DNA of 64,000 bases, taken from Pseudomonas fluorescens (lineage in GTDB: Bacteria > Pseudomonadota > Gammaproteobacteria > Pseudomonadales > Pseudomonadaceae). Positions 1 through 7,155 of the stretch are shown here, in pieces. The translations under genes and the position numbers were made by a program. The DNA lies in the NCBI RefSeq assembly GCF_902497995.1, contig NZ_CABVII010000019.1:1-64000 (forward strand), given 5' to 3'. Numbering within the stretch: the first letter of the stretch is position 1; the number at the start of each line of letters is the position of its first letter. Under the pieces are notes generated by a model. It made no database searches. It was not told where the DNA came from and saw only the letters and a list, made by a program, of their open reading frames with translations.

Positions 1-165
1 AAGGAATGTCCGACCGAGTCATGGGAAAAAGGACCGGATCTGATTGTGGGTGGCGAATTGGTGGATCAGGCGCTGGTGGAATTGATTCAACGCTCCCGTC
101 AGGCGGATCGCGATGATATTCAGACCATGGTGGTTTGTGTGGTGTTATTGGGTATGCTTTTTTGT
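1..165 (+). CDS. Unidentified CDS fragment, both ends missing
   Basis: An open frame runs from the first base (KECPTESWEK..., then ...VDQALVELIQRSRQADRDD) with normal pseudomonad codon use until about base 130. It then decays into T-rich, low-complexity sequence. No start codon and no genuine stop are present. I do not recognise the family. Because it lies to the left of a poly-T run and a sequencing adapter, this fragment probably comes from another place in the genome (or another read) and should not be treated as a neighbour of ohr. Confidence 0.3.
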
Positions 166-196
166 TTTTTTTTGTTGTTTTTTTTTTTTTTTTTTT
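160..196. other. Poly-T low-quality tract
   Basis: Almost pure T (ending in a run of 16) immediately before an adapter sequence. Homopolymer runs next to adapters are typical of sequencing or assembly artefacts, and nothing biological is needed to explain it. Confidence 0.85.
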
Positions 197-266
197 AATG
201 ATACGGCGACCACCGAGATCTACACTATCCTCTTCGTCGGCAGCGTCAGAGTTGTATAAGAGACAG
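197..266 (+). other. Illumina P5 / Nextera adapter contamination
   Basis: Bases 197-225 equal the 29-nt Illumina P5 sequence (AATGATACGGCGACC...). Bases 226-233 (TATCCTCT) match a Nextera i5 index, 234-247 (TCGTCGGCAGCGTC) are the Nextera read-1 tail, and 248-266 are the Tn5 mosaic end with small errors (AGAGTTGTATAAGAGACAG where AGATGTG... is expected). Genuine insert DNA therefore starts at about 267. The join between 1-196 and 267 onwards is artificial. Confidence 0.97.
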
Positions 267-330
267 GTTGTGGGCGACGATCTCCTGGTCGCGGGACGAG
301 CGAAAGAACAGGCTCAGCCGGGTGTGCCGG

Positions 331-747
331 TCAAACGAGGTTGATCGTGATGTCGATGTTGCCACTGAGCGCCTTGGAGTACGGGCACCGCTGGTGTGCG
401 TCATCCACCACTGCCCGGGCGACGGCAGGGTCCAGGCCCGGCAGGCTGACATTGAGGCGCGCCTGGAGGAAAAACGCTTCTTCGGTCTTGCCCAGGTCGA
501 TTTCGGCATCGACGGTGATGTCACTCAGGCTCAGCTTCATCGCCGCGGCCGCCTTGCCCATCGCGCCGATGAAGCAGGCCGACCAGCCTGCCGCCAGCAG
601 CTGTTCAGGGTTGGTGCCACTGCCTGAACTGCCGGGCGGGGACAGCTTGATGTCCAGACGGCCATCGTCGCTTCGCGCTTCGCCGTTGCGCCCGCCAGTG
701 GTGTGGGTCTTGCCGGTGTACAGCACGGTGTCGATTCGATTGATCAT
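331..747 (-). CDS. ohr: Ohr-type organic hydroperoxide resistance protein
   Basis: A thiol peroxidase of the OsmC/Ohr family (138 aa, normal length) that reduces organic and lipid hydroperoxides in the cytoplasm using lipoyl or dithiol reductant. The two catalytic cysteines are visible as C58 (GWSACFIGAM) and C121 (HQRCPYSKA), the Ohr rather than the OsmC pattern. The start was placed at the ATG at 747 because it follows an AGGAGCC ribosome site; the longer open frame upstream is non-coding. In many proteobacteria ohr is repressed by a neighbouring MarR-type OhrR, but none is visible here; the left side is cut off by the adapter artefact. Confidence 0.93.
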   Translation of the reverse strand: MINRIDTVLYTGKTHTTGGRNGEARSDDGRLDIKLSPPGSSGSGTNPEQLLAAGWSACFIGAMGKAAAAMKLSLSDITVDAEIDLGKTEEAFFLQARLNVSLPGLDPAVARAVVDDAHQRCPYSKALSGNIDITINLV

Positions 748-859
748 GGGTGGCTCCTGCTGGGGTTTTGGGTTCTTCAGCGGTAGGTCGCTGGATTTAT
801 CGGAGCAGCTGATGTCCGATGGCGCCCACTTTTCCACCCTCATGTAGTGCGTGTGTGTC

Positions 860-961
860 CTGAACCGGCGGTTGTGTATCGCTGTGTACGATCGCCGGAA
901 AACATACAGGCCGATACAAAACAAGGAGCTGTTCACGCGCCTGGCCAAGGTGCGCGGCTGA
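860..961 (+). other. Possible small gene or gene tail before a terminator
   Basis: The 345-base gap between ohr and the cytochrome gene holds a short open frame that ends ...KELFTRLAKVRG at a TGA at 960-962. It is followed within 20 bases by a good rho-independent terminator on the same strand. There is no convincing start codon or ribosome site, so this may be the tail of a decayed gene or a small RNA that uses the terminator. No family recognised. Confidence 0.25.
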
Positions 962-979
962 GTCGACATCGGGCCCGGC

Positions 980-1015
980 GCCCTCCCTGTGTCTTTGGCC
1001 GGGGAGGGCGTTTTT
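980..1015 (+). terminator. Rho-independent terminator
   Basis: GCCCTCCC (980-987) can pair with GGGGAGGGC (1001-1009), followed by GTTTTT. It points rightwards yet has no complete gene in front of it, which is why a small transcript upstream is worth suspecting. Confidence 0.75.
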
Positions 1016-1092
1016 GCATATAAGTTTTGGTGTTGGAGCTTGCCATGATGAAATAGCCGCCTGTTTTTGCCGTAACAACACCTGGAACCGAT

Positions 1093-1482
1093 ATGAAAAA
1101 CGCCGCCGTACTGACCTTCGCCCTGCTGCTCAATGCAGGACTCTGCAGCGCCCAGGCCGAAGCGGCCGGCGATGCTGAAGCAGGCGGCAAACTGTTCAAG
1201 CGGATCTGCGGTGGCTGCCATCAGGTCGGGGAGTCGGCGCGGGGCTCTTTTGGTCCGCAGCTCAACGGGATTTTCGGGCGCCCTTCAGGCAGCACGACGG
1301 ACTACCTGTACTCCGACGCGATGAAAGCGGCCGGCATCGTCTGGACTCGCGAAACACTGACCGCGTACCTGGAAGATCCGAAGGGAGTGGTCCCCGGAAC
1401 CCGAATGATTTTCTGGGGACTCAGCGATCCGGAAAAGGTCGACGACGTGCTGGCTTATCTTCAGACCTTTCAGTCGCAGTAA
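1093..1482 (+). CDS. Small periplasmic class I cytochrome c
   Basis: A 129-aa protein with a Sec signal peptide (residues about 1-25, AQA/EAA cleavage region). It has one CxxCH haem site (C39, C42, H43 in CGGCH) and a late methionine in GTRMIFWG that fits the sixth haem ligand of cytochromes of the c2/c550 type. It should carry electrons in the periplasm; the partner is unknown because no oxidase or dehydrogenase gene is adjacent. It stands alone between a terminator and a converging gene remnant. The start ATG is the only one compatible with the signal peptide. Confidence 0.88.
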   Translation: MKNAAVLTFALLLNAGLCSAQAEAAGDAEAGGKLFKRICGGCHQVGESARGSFGPQLNGIFGRPSGSTTDYLYSDAMKAAGIVWTRETLTAYLEDPKGVVPGTRMIFWGLSDPEKVDDVLAYLQTFQSQ

Positions 1483-1671
1483 TCAGGCTTTACTGGCCGC
1501 CAGGTAAGCGCCAAGGCGTTGTCCCATTTGTTCGCCCAAGGCTTGCAAGGCACTGAAGGGGCGGACCATCACCTCGAACTCGACGATTTTCCCCTGTTCA
1601 TTGAAGCGAATCATGTCGATGCCCTTTAACGCTTTACCGTCGACGTTGGCGCTTGGAGATCGCCTGGGCAC
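1483..1671 (-). pseudogene. 3' remnant of a SnoaL-like / NTF2-like protein
   Basis: The frame encodes ...GKALKGIDMIRFNEQGKIVEFEVMVRPFSALQALGEQMG..., the C-terminal half of the SnoaL-like (NTF2 fold) proteins common in Pseudomonas, which are normally about 130 aa. Only about 55 residues remain. Upstream of about 1660 the similarity stops and sequence leading to a terminator and a MITE begins, so the 5' half was lost. Function of the family here is not known. Confidence 0.7.
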
Positions 1672-1720
1672 CCCGTGAATTGCGGGTTATTGCAGGTATA
1701 AAAAAACCGGCAGACGAGGC

Positions 1721-1854
1721 TAATGTCAGTCAGTTAAGCGAATGAGCCGCTTTTCTGTAGGAGCCAGGCTTGCCGGCGAAGGCGCTCTTAAGGACGCCTT
1801 CGCCGGCAAGCCTGGCTCCTACAGGTCCGATTTACCCTTAACTGACAGGCATTG
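1721..1854. mobile_element. 134-bp MITE with terminal inverted repeats
   Basis: The element begins TAATGTCAGTCAGTTAAG and ends CTTAACTGACAGGCATTG, imperfect inverted repeats of about 17 bp. It is flanked by 12-bp direct repeats GGCAGACGAGGC (1709-1720 and 1855-1866). End sequence and duplication length (10-12 bp) resemble IS4-family elements, and its ends are close to those of the IS4 element at 29106-30618 (GAATGGCACTTACTTA). It has no coding capacity, so it would have to be moved in trans. Confidence 0.75.
1755..1824. repeat. REP/REPIN-type inverted repeat inside the MITE
   Basis: Two perfect 30-nt arms (1755-1784 and 1795-1824) separated by 10 bases, starting CTGTAGGAGCCAGGCTTGCC. This resembles the extragenic palindromes scattered through fluorescens-group Pseudomonas genomes. 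Here it makes up the core of the MITE. Confidence 0.75.
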
Positions 1855-1903
1855 GGCAGACGAGGCCGGGTTTTTCGTTGAGTGCTGCGGTAAAACCATT
1901 CAT

Positions 1904-2188
1904 TTACGCCGCACGGCTTTCGATCAAACGATCAGAACCACCTTCGGCAACGCGATTCTCGATCAACCGATCCGAGCCATCCGCAGCCACGCGATTCTCG
2001 ATCAACCGATCCGAGCCATCAGCCGCCACACGATTTTCGATCAACCGATCCGAACCACCCTCAGCCACACGACTTTCAATCAACCGATCCGAGCCGCCTT
2101 CAGCGACAACCGGGTGAGCAGAAGTAGCGGCAAAAGCGTTCACTGCAAAAACCGAGAAAGCGATGCTGAGGAGGATTTGGCGTTTCAT
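1904..2188 (-). CDS. Secreted tandem-repeat protein ('phage infection protein' type)
   Basis: A 94-aa protein with a signal peptide (MKRQILLSIAFSVFAVNAFA) and then five near-identical 13-residue units of the form VAEGGSDRLIENR, alternating with VAADGSDRLIENR. Similar Pseudomonas proteins are often labelled 'phage infection protein', but no function is established as far as I know. It is exported to the periplasm or beyond. The start at 2188 follows a GGAG ribosome site. The DNA repeats are 39 bp and highly conserved, so copy number is likely to vary between strains. Its terminator has been split by a MITE. Confidence 0.8.
   Translation of the reverse strand: MKRQILLSIAFSVFAVNAFAATSAHPVVAEGGSDRLIESRVAEGGSDRLIENRVAADGSDRLIENRVAADGSDRLIENRVAEGGSDRLIESRAA
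1916..2113. repeat. 39-bp tandem repeat (five copies) within a gene
   Basis: Units containing CGATTCTCGATCAACCGATC recur every 39 bp and encode the 13-residue repeat of the secreted protein on the minus strand. Period divisible by three keeps the frame open whatever the copy number. Confidence 0.85.
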
Positions 2189-2311
2189 GATTGTGTGCTC
2201 CGGGGTGTAGTTGTTTGGTATGGAGGCGATGTTACGCTCCGGAGTTTTTAAGAGAACTTCATTGAGTTAATGATGACTATTAACCCAGTCAATGGCTGGA
2301 TCAGCCAGGGT

Positions 2312-2884
2312 TTACCGAGCAGCGATACACAGCTCGCCTGTAGCGCGTATCAACGCCTGACCATGCAAACCGTCCTTGATCAGGCTGGATCGGGCCTTGG
2401 CCAACCAGTCCTGGCAGTTCGGGTCGGTGCGATAGGGCACGAACCGGGCGTATTGCTGCAACAGGCGGTTCTGCAGTTCGTCCAGCTGCGGCCTGATCTG
2501 CTTGGTGAGGTCCGGCCGTGGCGTATCCGGCGCCTTGCCCGCCGCATGCCATTGCGCGATCAGGCCGTACTGCACCAGCTTGTTTGCCTCTATCTGAGCC
2601 CCGACCAGTTCGGCGACGTCGTCCGGGTCCAGCTTGCGCGCCACGGCCAGCTTCCTCGCGTCGGCGATGACTTGTGCTTCCCGGGCACTGTCCTGGATCG
2701 GCTTGCCGCTGTCCCACTTGGTCAACGCCACCAGATCGGCAATGTTCAGGCGCTCGTTCATCGTTGCCAGCAGCGGTTGCAAGCTGTCGGGGGTCGGCGA
2801 GGGCGTACTGGCCTGTGCGCCGCCAGCCAGTAAACCGAGCAGGGCGCAGGACAGCAGTTGTGGCAAGCGGGGGGAGCGGAGCAT
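2312..2884 (-). CDS. aroQ: Secreted chorismate mutase (AroQ gamma class)
   Basis: Converts chorismate to prephenate outside the cytoplasm. The 190-aa product starts with a signal peptide (LLSCALLGLLAGGAQA) and continues with the all-helical AroQ fold: first helix LQPLLATMNERLNIADLVALTKW, then DSAREAQVIADAR and VGAQIEANKLVQYGLIAQW. Two cysteines late in the chain (NCQDWL and GELCIAAR) fit the disulphide of the *AroQ class. Length matches this class. A GAGGT ribosome site precedes the ATG at 2884. It is monocistronic; secreted chorismate mutases occur in several proteobacteria and their physiological role remains uncertain. Confidence 0.85.
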   Translation of the reverse strand: MLRSPRLPQLLSCALLGLLAGGAQASTPSPTPDSLQPLLATMNERLNIADLVALTKWDSGKPIQDSAREAQVIADARKLAVARKLDPDDVAELVGAQIEANKLVQYGLIAQWHAAGKAPDTPRPDLTKQIRPQLDELQNRLLQQYARFVPYRTDPNCQDWLAKARSSLIKDGLHGQALIRATGELCIAAR

Positions 2885-3105
2885 TGGCAGACCTCATTCG
2901 GACGCGGGATTCTCAATCAGGTTATGTACCACGGCAACGACGCAAGAATCATGCTTCCAGCTCGCCTGATCGGACGCATAATGGCGCTAGGGCTTTCTAC
3001 GCTTGTGCAGGTAGCATGACGCTTTACCGGCGCGCCAAGCGACAGGCTGGTTAACGTAAACGAGTGGTTCAAACATTGATCGAACGACGTCAATTCAGCG
3101 GAGGC

Positions 3106-4089
3106 ATGAAGGGTAAAAACCTCCGCTACCTGAATGAAAACCCTGGCCAGCCTGCCCAGATGACTCGAGCGGGCTTTTTGCTGCTCGAGCATTTCTCGCT
3201 GCCTGCGTTCACCCAGGCACTGGATACGATTGTCACCTCTAATCTACTGCGCCCCGGGTTGTTCTCATCGCGCACGTTCGGCCTGAATGACGCAGAAGTC
3301 GTCAGCGATCTGGGGCTGGTGATCCGCCCGGATGCACGCATCGATTCTGCAGCTATCCACGACCTGGATCTGTTGGTGATCTGCGGCGGCTACAGGACAG
3401 AACTGAAGGCCACCGAAGAGTTCATCAACCTGTTGCGAGCGGCGACAGACCAGGGTGTCACCCTGGCCGGATTGTGGAACGGTGCATGGTTCCTGGGCAG
3501 GGCAGGCCTGCTCGATGGCTATCGCTGTGCAATCCACCCCGAACATCGCCCCGCCCTCGCCGAAATCGCCAAGGCGACCCAGGTCAGCAGCGAACCCTAT
3601 GTCATCGATCGCGACCGGCTCACCGCATCCAGCCCCTCCGGCGCCTTCCACATGGCGCTGGACTGGATCAAGGGCTTGCACGACAAAGCCCTGGTCGAGG
3701 GCATCGAAGACATCCTGGCGTTCGAGGAATCTCGCTACCGGCGCATCAAGCCCAGTGAAAACATCTGCGTGAGCGCGCCCTTGCGCGAAGTGGTGAAGCT
3801 GATGGACACCAACCTCGAAGAGCCGCTGGAGCTGGAGCAACTGGCGGTCTACGCCGGCCGCTCACGTCGACAGCTCGAGCGCCTGTTCAAGGAACAACTG
3901 GGAACCACGCCGCAGCGCTACTACATGGAACTGCGGATCACCGAAGCGCGCCGACTGCTGCAGCACACGGAGCTGTCCCAGGTCGACGTGCTGGTGGCCT
4001 GTGGGTTTGTGTCGCCCAGTCACTTCAGCAAGTGCTACAGCTCGTATTTTGGCTACCGGCCTTCCAAGGAAAAGCGCCTGGTGAAGTGA
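3106..4089 (+). CDS. GlxA/FtrA-type AraC-family regulator with DJ-1/PfpI-like domain
   Basis: A transcription regulator with an N-terminal class I amidotransferase-like (DJ-1/PfpI) sensor domain (about residues 18-195) and a C-terminal AraC HTH pair (about 225-320: LEQLAVYAGRSRRQLERLFK, then LSQVDVLVACGFVSPSHFSK). The sensor lacks a catalytic cysteine at the usual elbow (GLWNGAWFLGRAGLL has N-G-A), as is normal for this regulator family, which includes CdhR, GbdR and ArgR-like proteins of Pseudomonas. Ligand not predictable. The start is uncertain: ATG 3106 lies just behind GGAGG, but a GTG at 3064 and an ATG at 3160 are in frame. No adjacent target operon is obvious. Confidence 0.85.
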   Translation: MKGKNLRYLNENPGQPAQMTRAGFLLLEHFSLPAFTQALDTIVTSNLLRPGLFSSRTFGLNDAEVVSDLGLVIRPDARIDSAAIHDLDLLVICGGYRTELKATEEFINLLRAATDQGVTLAGLWNGAWFLGRAGLLDGYRCAIHPEHRPALAEIAKATQVSSEPYVIDRDRLTASSPSGAFHMALDWIKGLHDKALVEGIEDILAFEESRYRRIKPSENICVSAPLREVVKLMDTNLEEPLELEQLAVYAGRSRRQLERLFKEQLGTTPQRYYMELRITEARRLLQHTELSQVDVLVACGFVSPSHFSKCYSSYFGYRPSKEKRLVK

Positions 4090-4172
4090 CCACCAGGTTT
4101 TTGTGTTGCGACCTGAGCGCGTTGGCTTGGGTATCCTGTATTCACATTCATCAGCCTGCCCGGGAGCGGTGC

Positions 4173-4631
4173 ATGAAAGTTGGCGTGATCTCCGATACCC
4201 ACGGCTTGCTCCGCGCCGAAGCCCTGGCTGCCCTGGAGGGTTGCGAGCGGATCATTCACGCCGGCGACATCGGAACAGTCGAGATCCTCGAGCAACTGGC
4301 ATCGATTGCCCCGCTGCACGTAGTACGCGGGAACAATGACCTGGACGCCCCCTGGGCAGACAATCTCGCCGACCGCCTGTGTTTCGACCTGAACGGTTGG
4401 CACACCTTCCTGGTGCACGACATTGCCGATGTCCCGGCGGCGCTGGATGCCGGGATAAAACTGGTGATCACCGGCCATTCGCATAAGCCCCGCATTGAAT
4501 GGCGCGGTGAACGGCTGTACCTCAATCCAGGCAGCGCGGGGCGGCGCAGATTCAAGCTGCCGGTGACGCTGGCGTTGTTAGAGATGCTTGAGGGTACGAT
4601 TGAGCCGCGGCTGGTTTCATTATTGGAATGA
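4173..4631 (+). CDS. YfcE/MJ0936-type metallophosphoesterase
   Basis: A 152-aa cytoplasmic calcineurin-like phosphodiesterase. All metal-binding blocks are visible in order: DTH (VISDTHG), GD (IIHAGDIG), GNND (VVRGNNDL), a histidine in FLVHDI, and the GHSHKP block with the closing NPGS. Proteins of this size hydrolyse phosphodiesters in vitro; natural substrate unknown. Start chosen at 4173 after GGGAG; the longer open frame overlaps the end of the regulator gene and is not coding. Confidence 0.88.
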   Translation: MKVGVISDTHGLLRAEALAALEGCERIIHAGDIGTVEILEQLASIAPLHVVRGNNDLDAPWADNLADRLCFDLNGWHTFLVHDIADVPAALDAGIKLVITGHSHKPRIEWRGERLYLNPGSAGRRRFKLPVTLALLEMLEGTIEPRLVSLLE

Positions 4632-4782
4632 CCCTCTGCTGAAATGCGGCCCCCAGAAAAAGGGACCGCTGCACAGCCCACACAACGTACAAATAACGGG
4701 CACGATCTTAACTGCACAAGGGGATGCTGGCTTTTTGTGATCTACACTCCCTGGGCGTGTGAGTTGGCGCCTCGCCACAGGA

Positions 4783-4803
4783 TTTACTTAGTCGCTAAGT
4801 AAA
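4783..4803. promoter_or_regulatory. Perfect 21-bp palindrome, possible operator
   Basis: TTTACTTAG (4783-4791) and CTAAGTAAA (4795-4803) are perfect inverted arms around TCG, a layout typical of TetR- or MarR-type operators. It lies in the 410-base gap before the DUF1254 gene, but no regulator gene is adjacent. The rest of the gap shows a short open frame and no other recognisable signal. Confidence 0.4.
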
Positions 4804-4847
4804 GAGACAGACCTGAATTTCAGTTGGGTCGCGGTCTGGGTGGGGGC

Positions 4848-4952
4848 ATGCCAGTCGATCAGCAAAAACCCTTGTCTGGCAATCGTGTATCAGGCGAGTT
4901 CGACAACGCCTGGATTGAAGCCCTGATCGCCAACATGACTTGGCACTACTGA
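4848..4952 (+). CDS. Possible 34-aa open reading frame or gene tail
   Basis: ATG preceded by a G-rich stretch (GGGTGGGGGC) opens a frame encoding MPVDQQKPLSGN... and ending ...WIEALIANMTWHY. Composition is coding-like but the product is very short and I do not recognise it. It could be the end of a lost regulator gene whose operator is the palindrome just upstream. Confidence 0.25.
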   Translation: MPVDQQKPLSGNRVSGEFDNAWIEALIANMTWHY

Positions 4953-5043
4953 AAAAAGTCGGGAGGGTTTCAGGCATTCAAATTATTTCACCGTGTCCAT
5001 GAACACTCACGGTGCCAGCTTGCTCAACACTAACGAGGTGGAA

Positions 5044-6525
5044 ATGAACAGGAAGTCTAACCGGGGCTGGACAATGGGCGCGGCACTCGTCGTAGTGGGT
5101 TCAACGCTTTTCGCGGGGTGTGCGAGCAAGACGGATCCGATCACGCAGGCAGACAAGGCCGATGTGGCCAAGGGCGTGCCCGCGCCGAGTCTCGAGCAGA
5201 CCAAGGCGATCGCCGAGGAAGGCTTTATCTACGGCTTGCCGCTGGTCATGAACTACGCCGTGATGAACGAGTTCGCGGTGGACCCCAAATCCAGCCAGTT
5301 CAAGGCCCCCTTCAATCAACTGCACAACGAGCATCGGGTCGCGACCCCCGCTGACACCGCCGTCATTACGCCAAACAGCGACACCCCGTACTCGATGCTC
5401 TGGGCGGATCTGCGCGCAGAGCCGCTCGTGATCACGGTGCCGGCCGTCTCCAAAAAGCGCTACTACTCGATTCAGCTGATCGACGGCAATACCTATAACT
5501 ACGGCTACATCGGCAGCCGGGCAACCGCCAGCGCGCCCGGGAGTTATCTGGTTGCAGGCCCCGACTGGAAGGGTGCGACACCTCCAGGCATCGACAAGGT
5601 GTTCACCTCCACCACCCCGTTCGGCCTGACCCTGATCCGGACCCAGCTGTTCAATCCGGCCGACATGCCAAATGTCGAGAAGGTGCAGGCGGGCTACAAG
5701 ATCCAGCCGCTGTCCGCCTTCCTCCATCAACCCGCGCCGCCCGCTGCGCCGAAGATTGATTTCGTACCGGCTACCACGGAAGGCATCAAGGCCAACTTCT
5801 TCGAGTACCTGTCGGCCGCGATGCAGTATGTGCCAGCATCGGCTGACGACAAGGAGATTCGTGCCAGGCTGGCCAGCATCGGGGTAGGCCCCGGGCGGAA
5901 CTTCGAATTCAAGGACCTCTCGCTCGAGCACAAGGCCGTGGTGCTGCTCGGGATGAAGGCTGGCGACGAAAAGGTCGACAAGTTTCTCTCGGGCGGAATG
6001 AAGAATATCAACGGCTGGAATGTCGGCGCGTTCTTCGGCGACCAAGCGTTCTACCAGACAGACTGGCTGAAGCGTGCCGGCGCCGCGAAGGGCGGTCTGT
6101 ACGGCAACGACGCCGCCGAGGCGATGTACCCCTACACGCGCACTGACGGCAGCGGCCAGACGCTCGATACCAGCAAGCGCAACTACACGCTCACCTTCCC
6201 GGCCGGCAAACTGCCGCCAGTCAATGCCTTCTGGTCGGTGACCATGTACGACGGCAAGAGCCAGCTGCTGATCAAGAATCCGATCAATCGCTACCTGATC
6301 AATTCGCCGATGCTGTCGGCCATGAAGAAGAACGCGGATGGTTCACTGACGCTGTACATCCAGAAAGATTCGCCGGGCAAGGCCAAGGAGGCCAACTGGT
6401 TGCCGGCGCCTGACGACACGGTTTATCTCGTGATGCGCCTCTACTGGCCGAAGACCACACCGCCTTCGATTCTTCCCGCTGGCGAAGGCAGCTGGCAGCC
6501 ACCGGCGCTGGTGGTATCGAAGTAG
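5044..6525 (+). CDS. DUF1254/DUF1214 domain lipoprotein
   Basis: A 493-aa protein with a lipoprotein signal (VVVGSTLFAGC, lipobox LFAGC) anchoring it in the outer or inner membrane. It has an N-terminal DUF1254 domain (about 55-190, motif ITPNSDTPYSMLWADL) and a C-terminal DUF1214 domain (about 370-490, PVNAFWSVTMYDG...LIKNPINRYLI). Members are widespread in proteobacteria, often near stress or arylsulfatase genes, with no settled biochemical function. The start at 5044 is preferred over an upstream ATG because it follows GAGGTGG and places the signal peptide at the N-terminus. Monocistronic by spacing. Confidence 0.85.
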   Translation: MNRKSNRGWTMGAALVVVGSTLFAGCASKTDPITQADKADVAKGVPAPSLEQTKAIAEEGFIYGLPLVMNYAVMNEFAVDPKSSQFKAPFNQLHNEHRVATPADTAVITPNSDTPYSMLWADLRAEPLVITVPAVSKKRYYSIQLIDGNTYNYGYIGSRATASAPGSYLVAGPDWKGATPPGIDKVFTSTTPFGLTLIRTQLFNPADMPNVEKVQAGYKIQPLSAFLHQPAPPAAPKIDFVPATTEGIKANFFEYLSAAMQYVPASADDKEIRARLASIGVGPGRNFEFKDLSLEHKAVVLLGMKAGDEKVDKFLSGGMKNINGWNVGAFFGDQAFYQTDWLKRAGAAKGGLYGNDAAEAMYPYTRTDGSGQTLDTSKRNYTLTFPAGKLPPVNAFWSVTMYDGKSQLLIKNPINRYLINSPMLSAMKKNADGSLTLYIQKDSPGKAKEANWLPAPDDTVYLVMRLYWPKTTPPSILPAGEGSWQPPALVVSK

Positions 6526-6595
6526 TGCGAGCTTATCGAAATGGGCCCCGCAGGTGCGTATGGATGACAATCCCATCCCCTGATGCCCCTGGATA

Positions 6596-6808
6596 CTAAG
6601 CGGGACGCGGTGCTTCAACAGGCGGGGTGCCGTCGTGAAACATCGTCTTCAGTTGAGCACGCAGTTCCGGTGAGTCGGTGTGCTTGTGAACACTGACTGC
6701 ATGCTGTGCGGCGGCCTCGAGCAGTTCGCTTTCAGAGTCTGCGGACAGTGCGACTGAGCATTGGGAATCGCTCGGAAACTCGCGGCAGTCGATGTATTTA
6801 CGCGCCAT
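6596..6808 (-). CDS. DUF1059 family small protein
   Basis: A 70-aa soluble protein: MARKYIDCREFPSDSQCSVAL..., with the DUF1059 signature of paired cysteines (C8, C17) and the HAVSVHKHTDSPELRAQLKTMF block. Function of the family is unknown; members are usually stand-alone or near stress genes. A strong GGAGG ribosome site precedes the ATG at 6808. The gene converges on the DUF1254 gene. Confidence 0.8.
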   Translation of the reverse strand: MARKYIDCREFPSDSQCSVALSADSESELLEAAAQHAVSVHKHTDSPELRAQLKTMFHDGTPPVEAPRPA

Positions 6809-7155
6809 GATATTTTCCTCCCTACGACGAAGGCAGGCCGTGGCCTGCGTGAACGATCGCTCGAAGCGTCACCCTATACATCAAACACGATTGCATGCCA
6901 CATCGAGTGTGCCGACCCTTAAAGTATAGGCCCACCCGATGTCAGGGTAGTTGTGACAGGCATAGAAAACGGTCGCGGGAAAACAGGGAACAGATCACTC
7001 TGGACCGGTTCCTGACCGTCGCCAAGGGCAGCAAGCGACCTGATGCAGATGCTAAAAACCCGATTGTTTGGCACTAGCAGTCGTTCTCAAGCTGGGCAAC
7101 TATTCATGTGATAAATTGATGAAAATCACTGCTTAGCGACTCGAGTATTCATTCG
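6809..7155. other. Intergenic region, no gene supported
   Basis: The gap between the leftward DUF1059 gene and the rightward LysR gene must hold both promoters. An AT-rich stretch at about 7100-7135 just before the LysR ATG is a reasonable promoter location. A 60-aa open frame at 6895-7077 has no ribosome site or recognisable product, and I do not call it. Confidence 0.5.

Larger units (their letters stand above)
1701..1875. terminator. Terminator hairpin split by a mobile element
   Basis: AAAAAACCGGC (1701-1711) and GCCGGGTTTTT (1865-1875) are the two arms of what would be a bidirectional terminator with a short loop, AGACGAG. The arms are now 150 bp apart because a 134-bp element plus a duplicated loop sequence lies between them. 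The terminator would have served the leftward repeat-protein gene that ends at 1904. Confidence 0.65.

Noticed and set aside
1916..2113. CRISPR array
   Set aside because: The 39-bp units are contiguous without spacers and encode a protein repeat.
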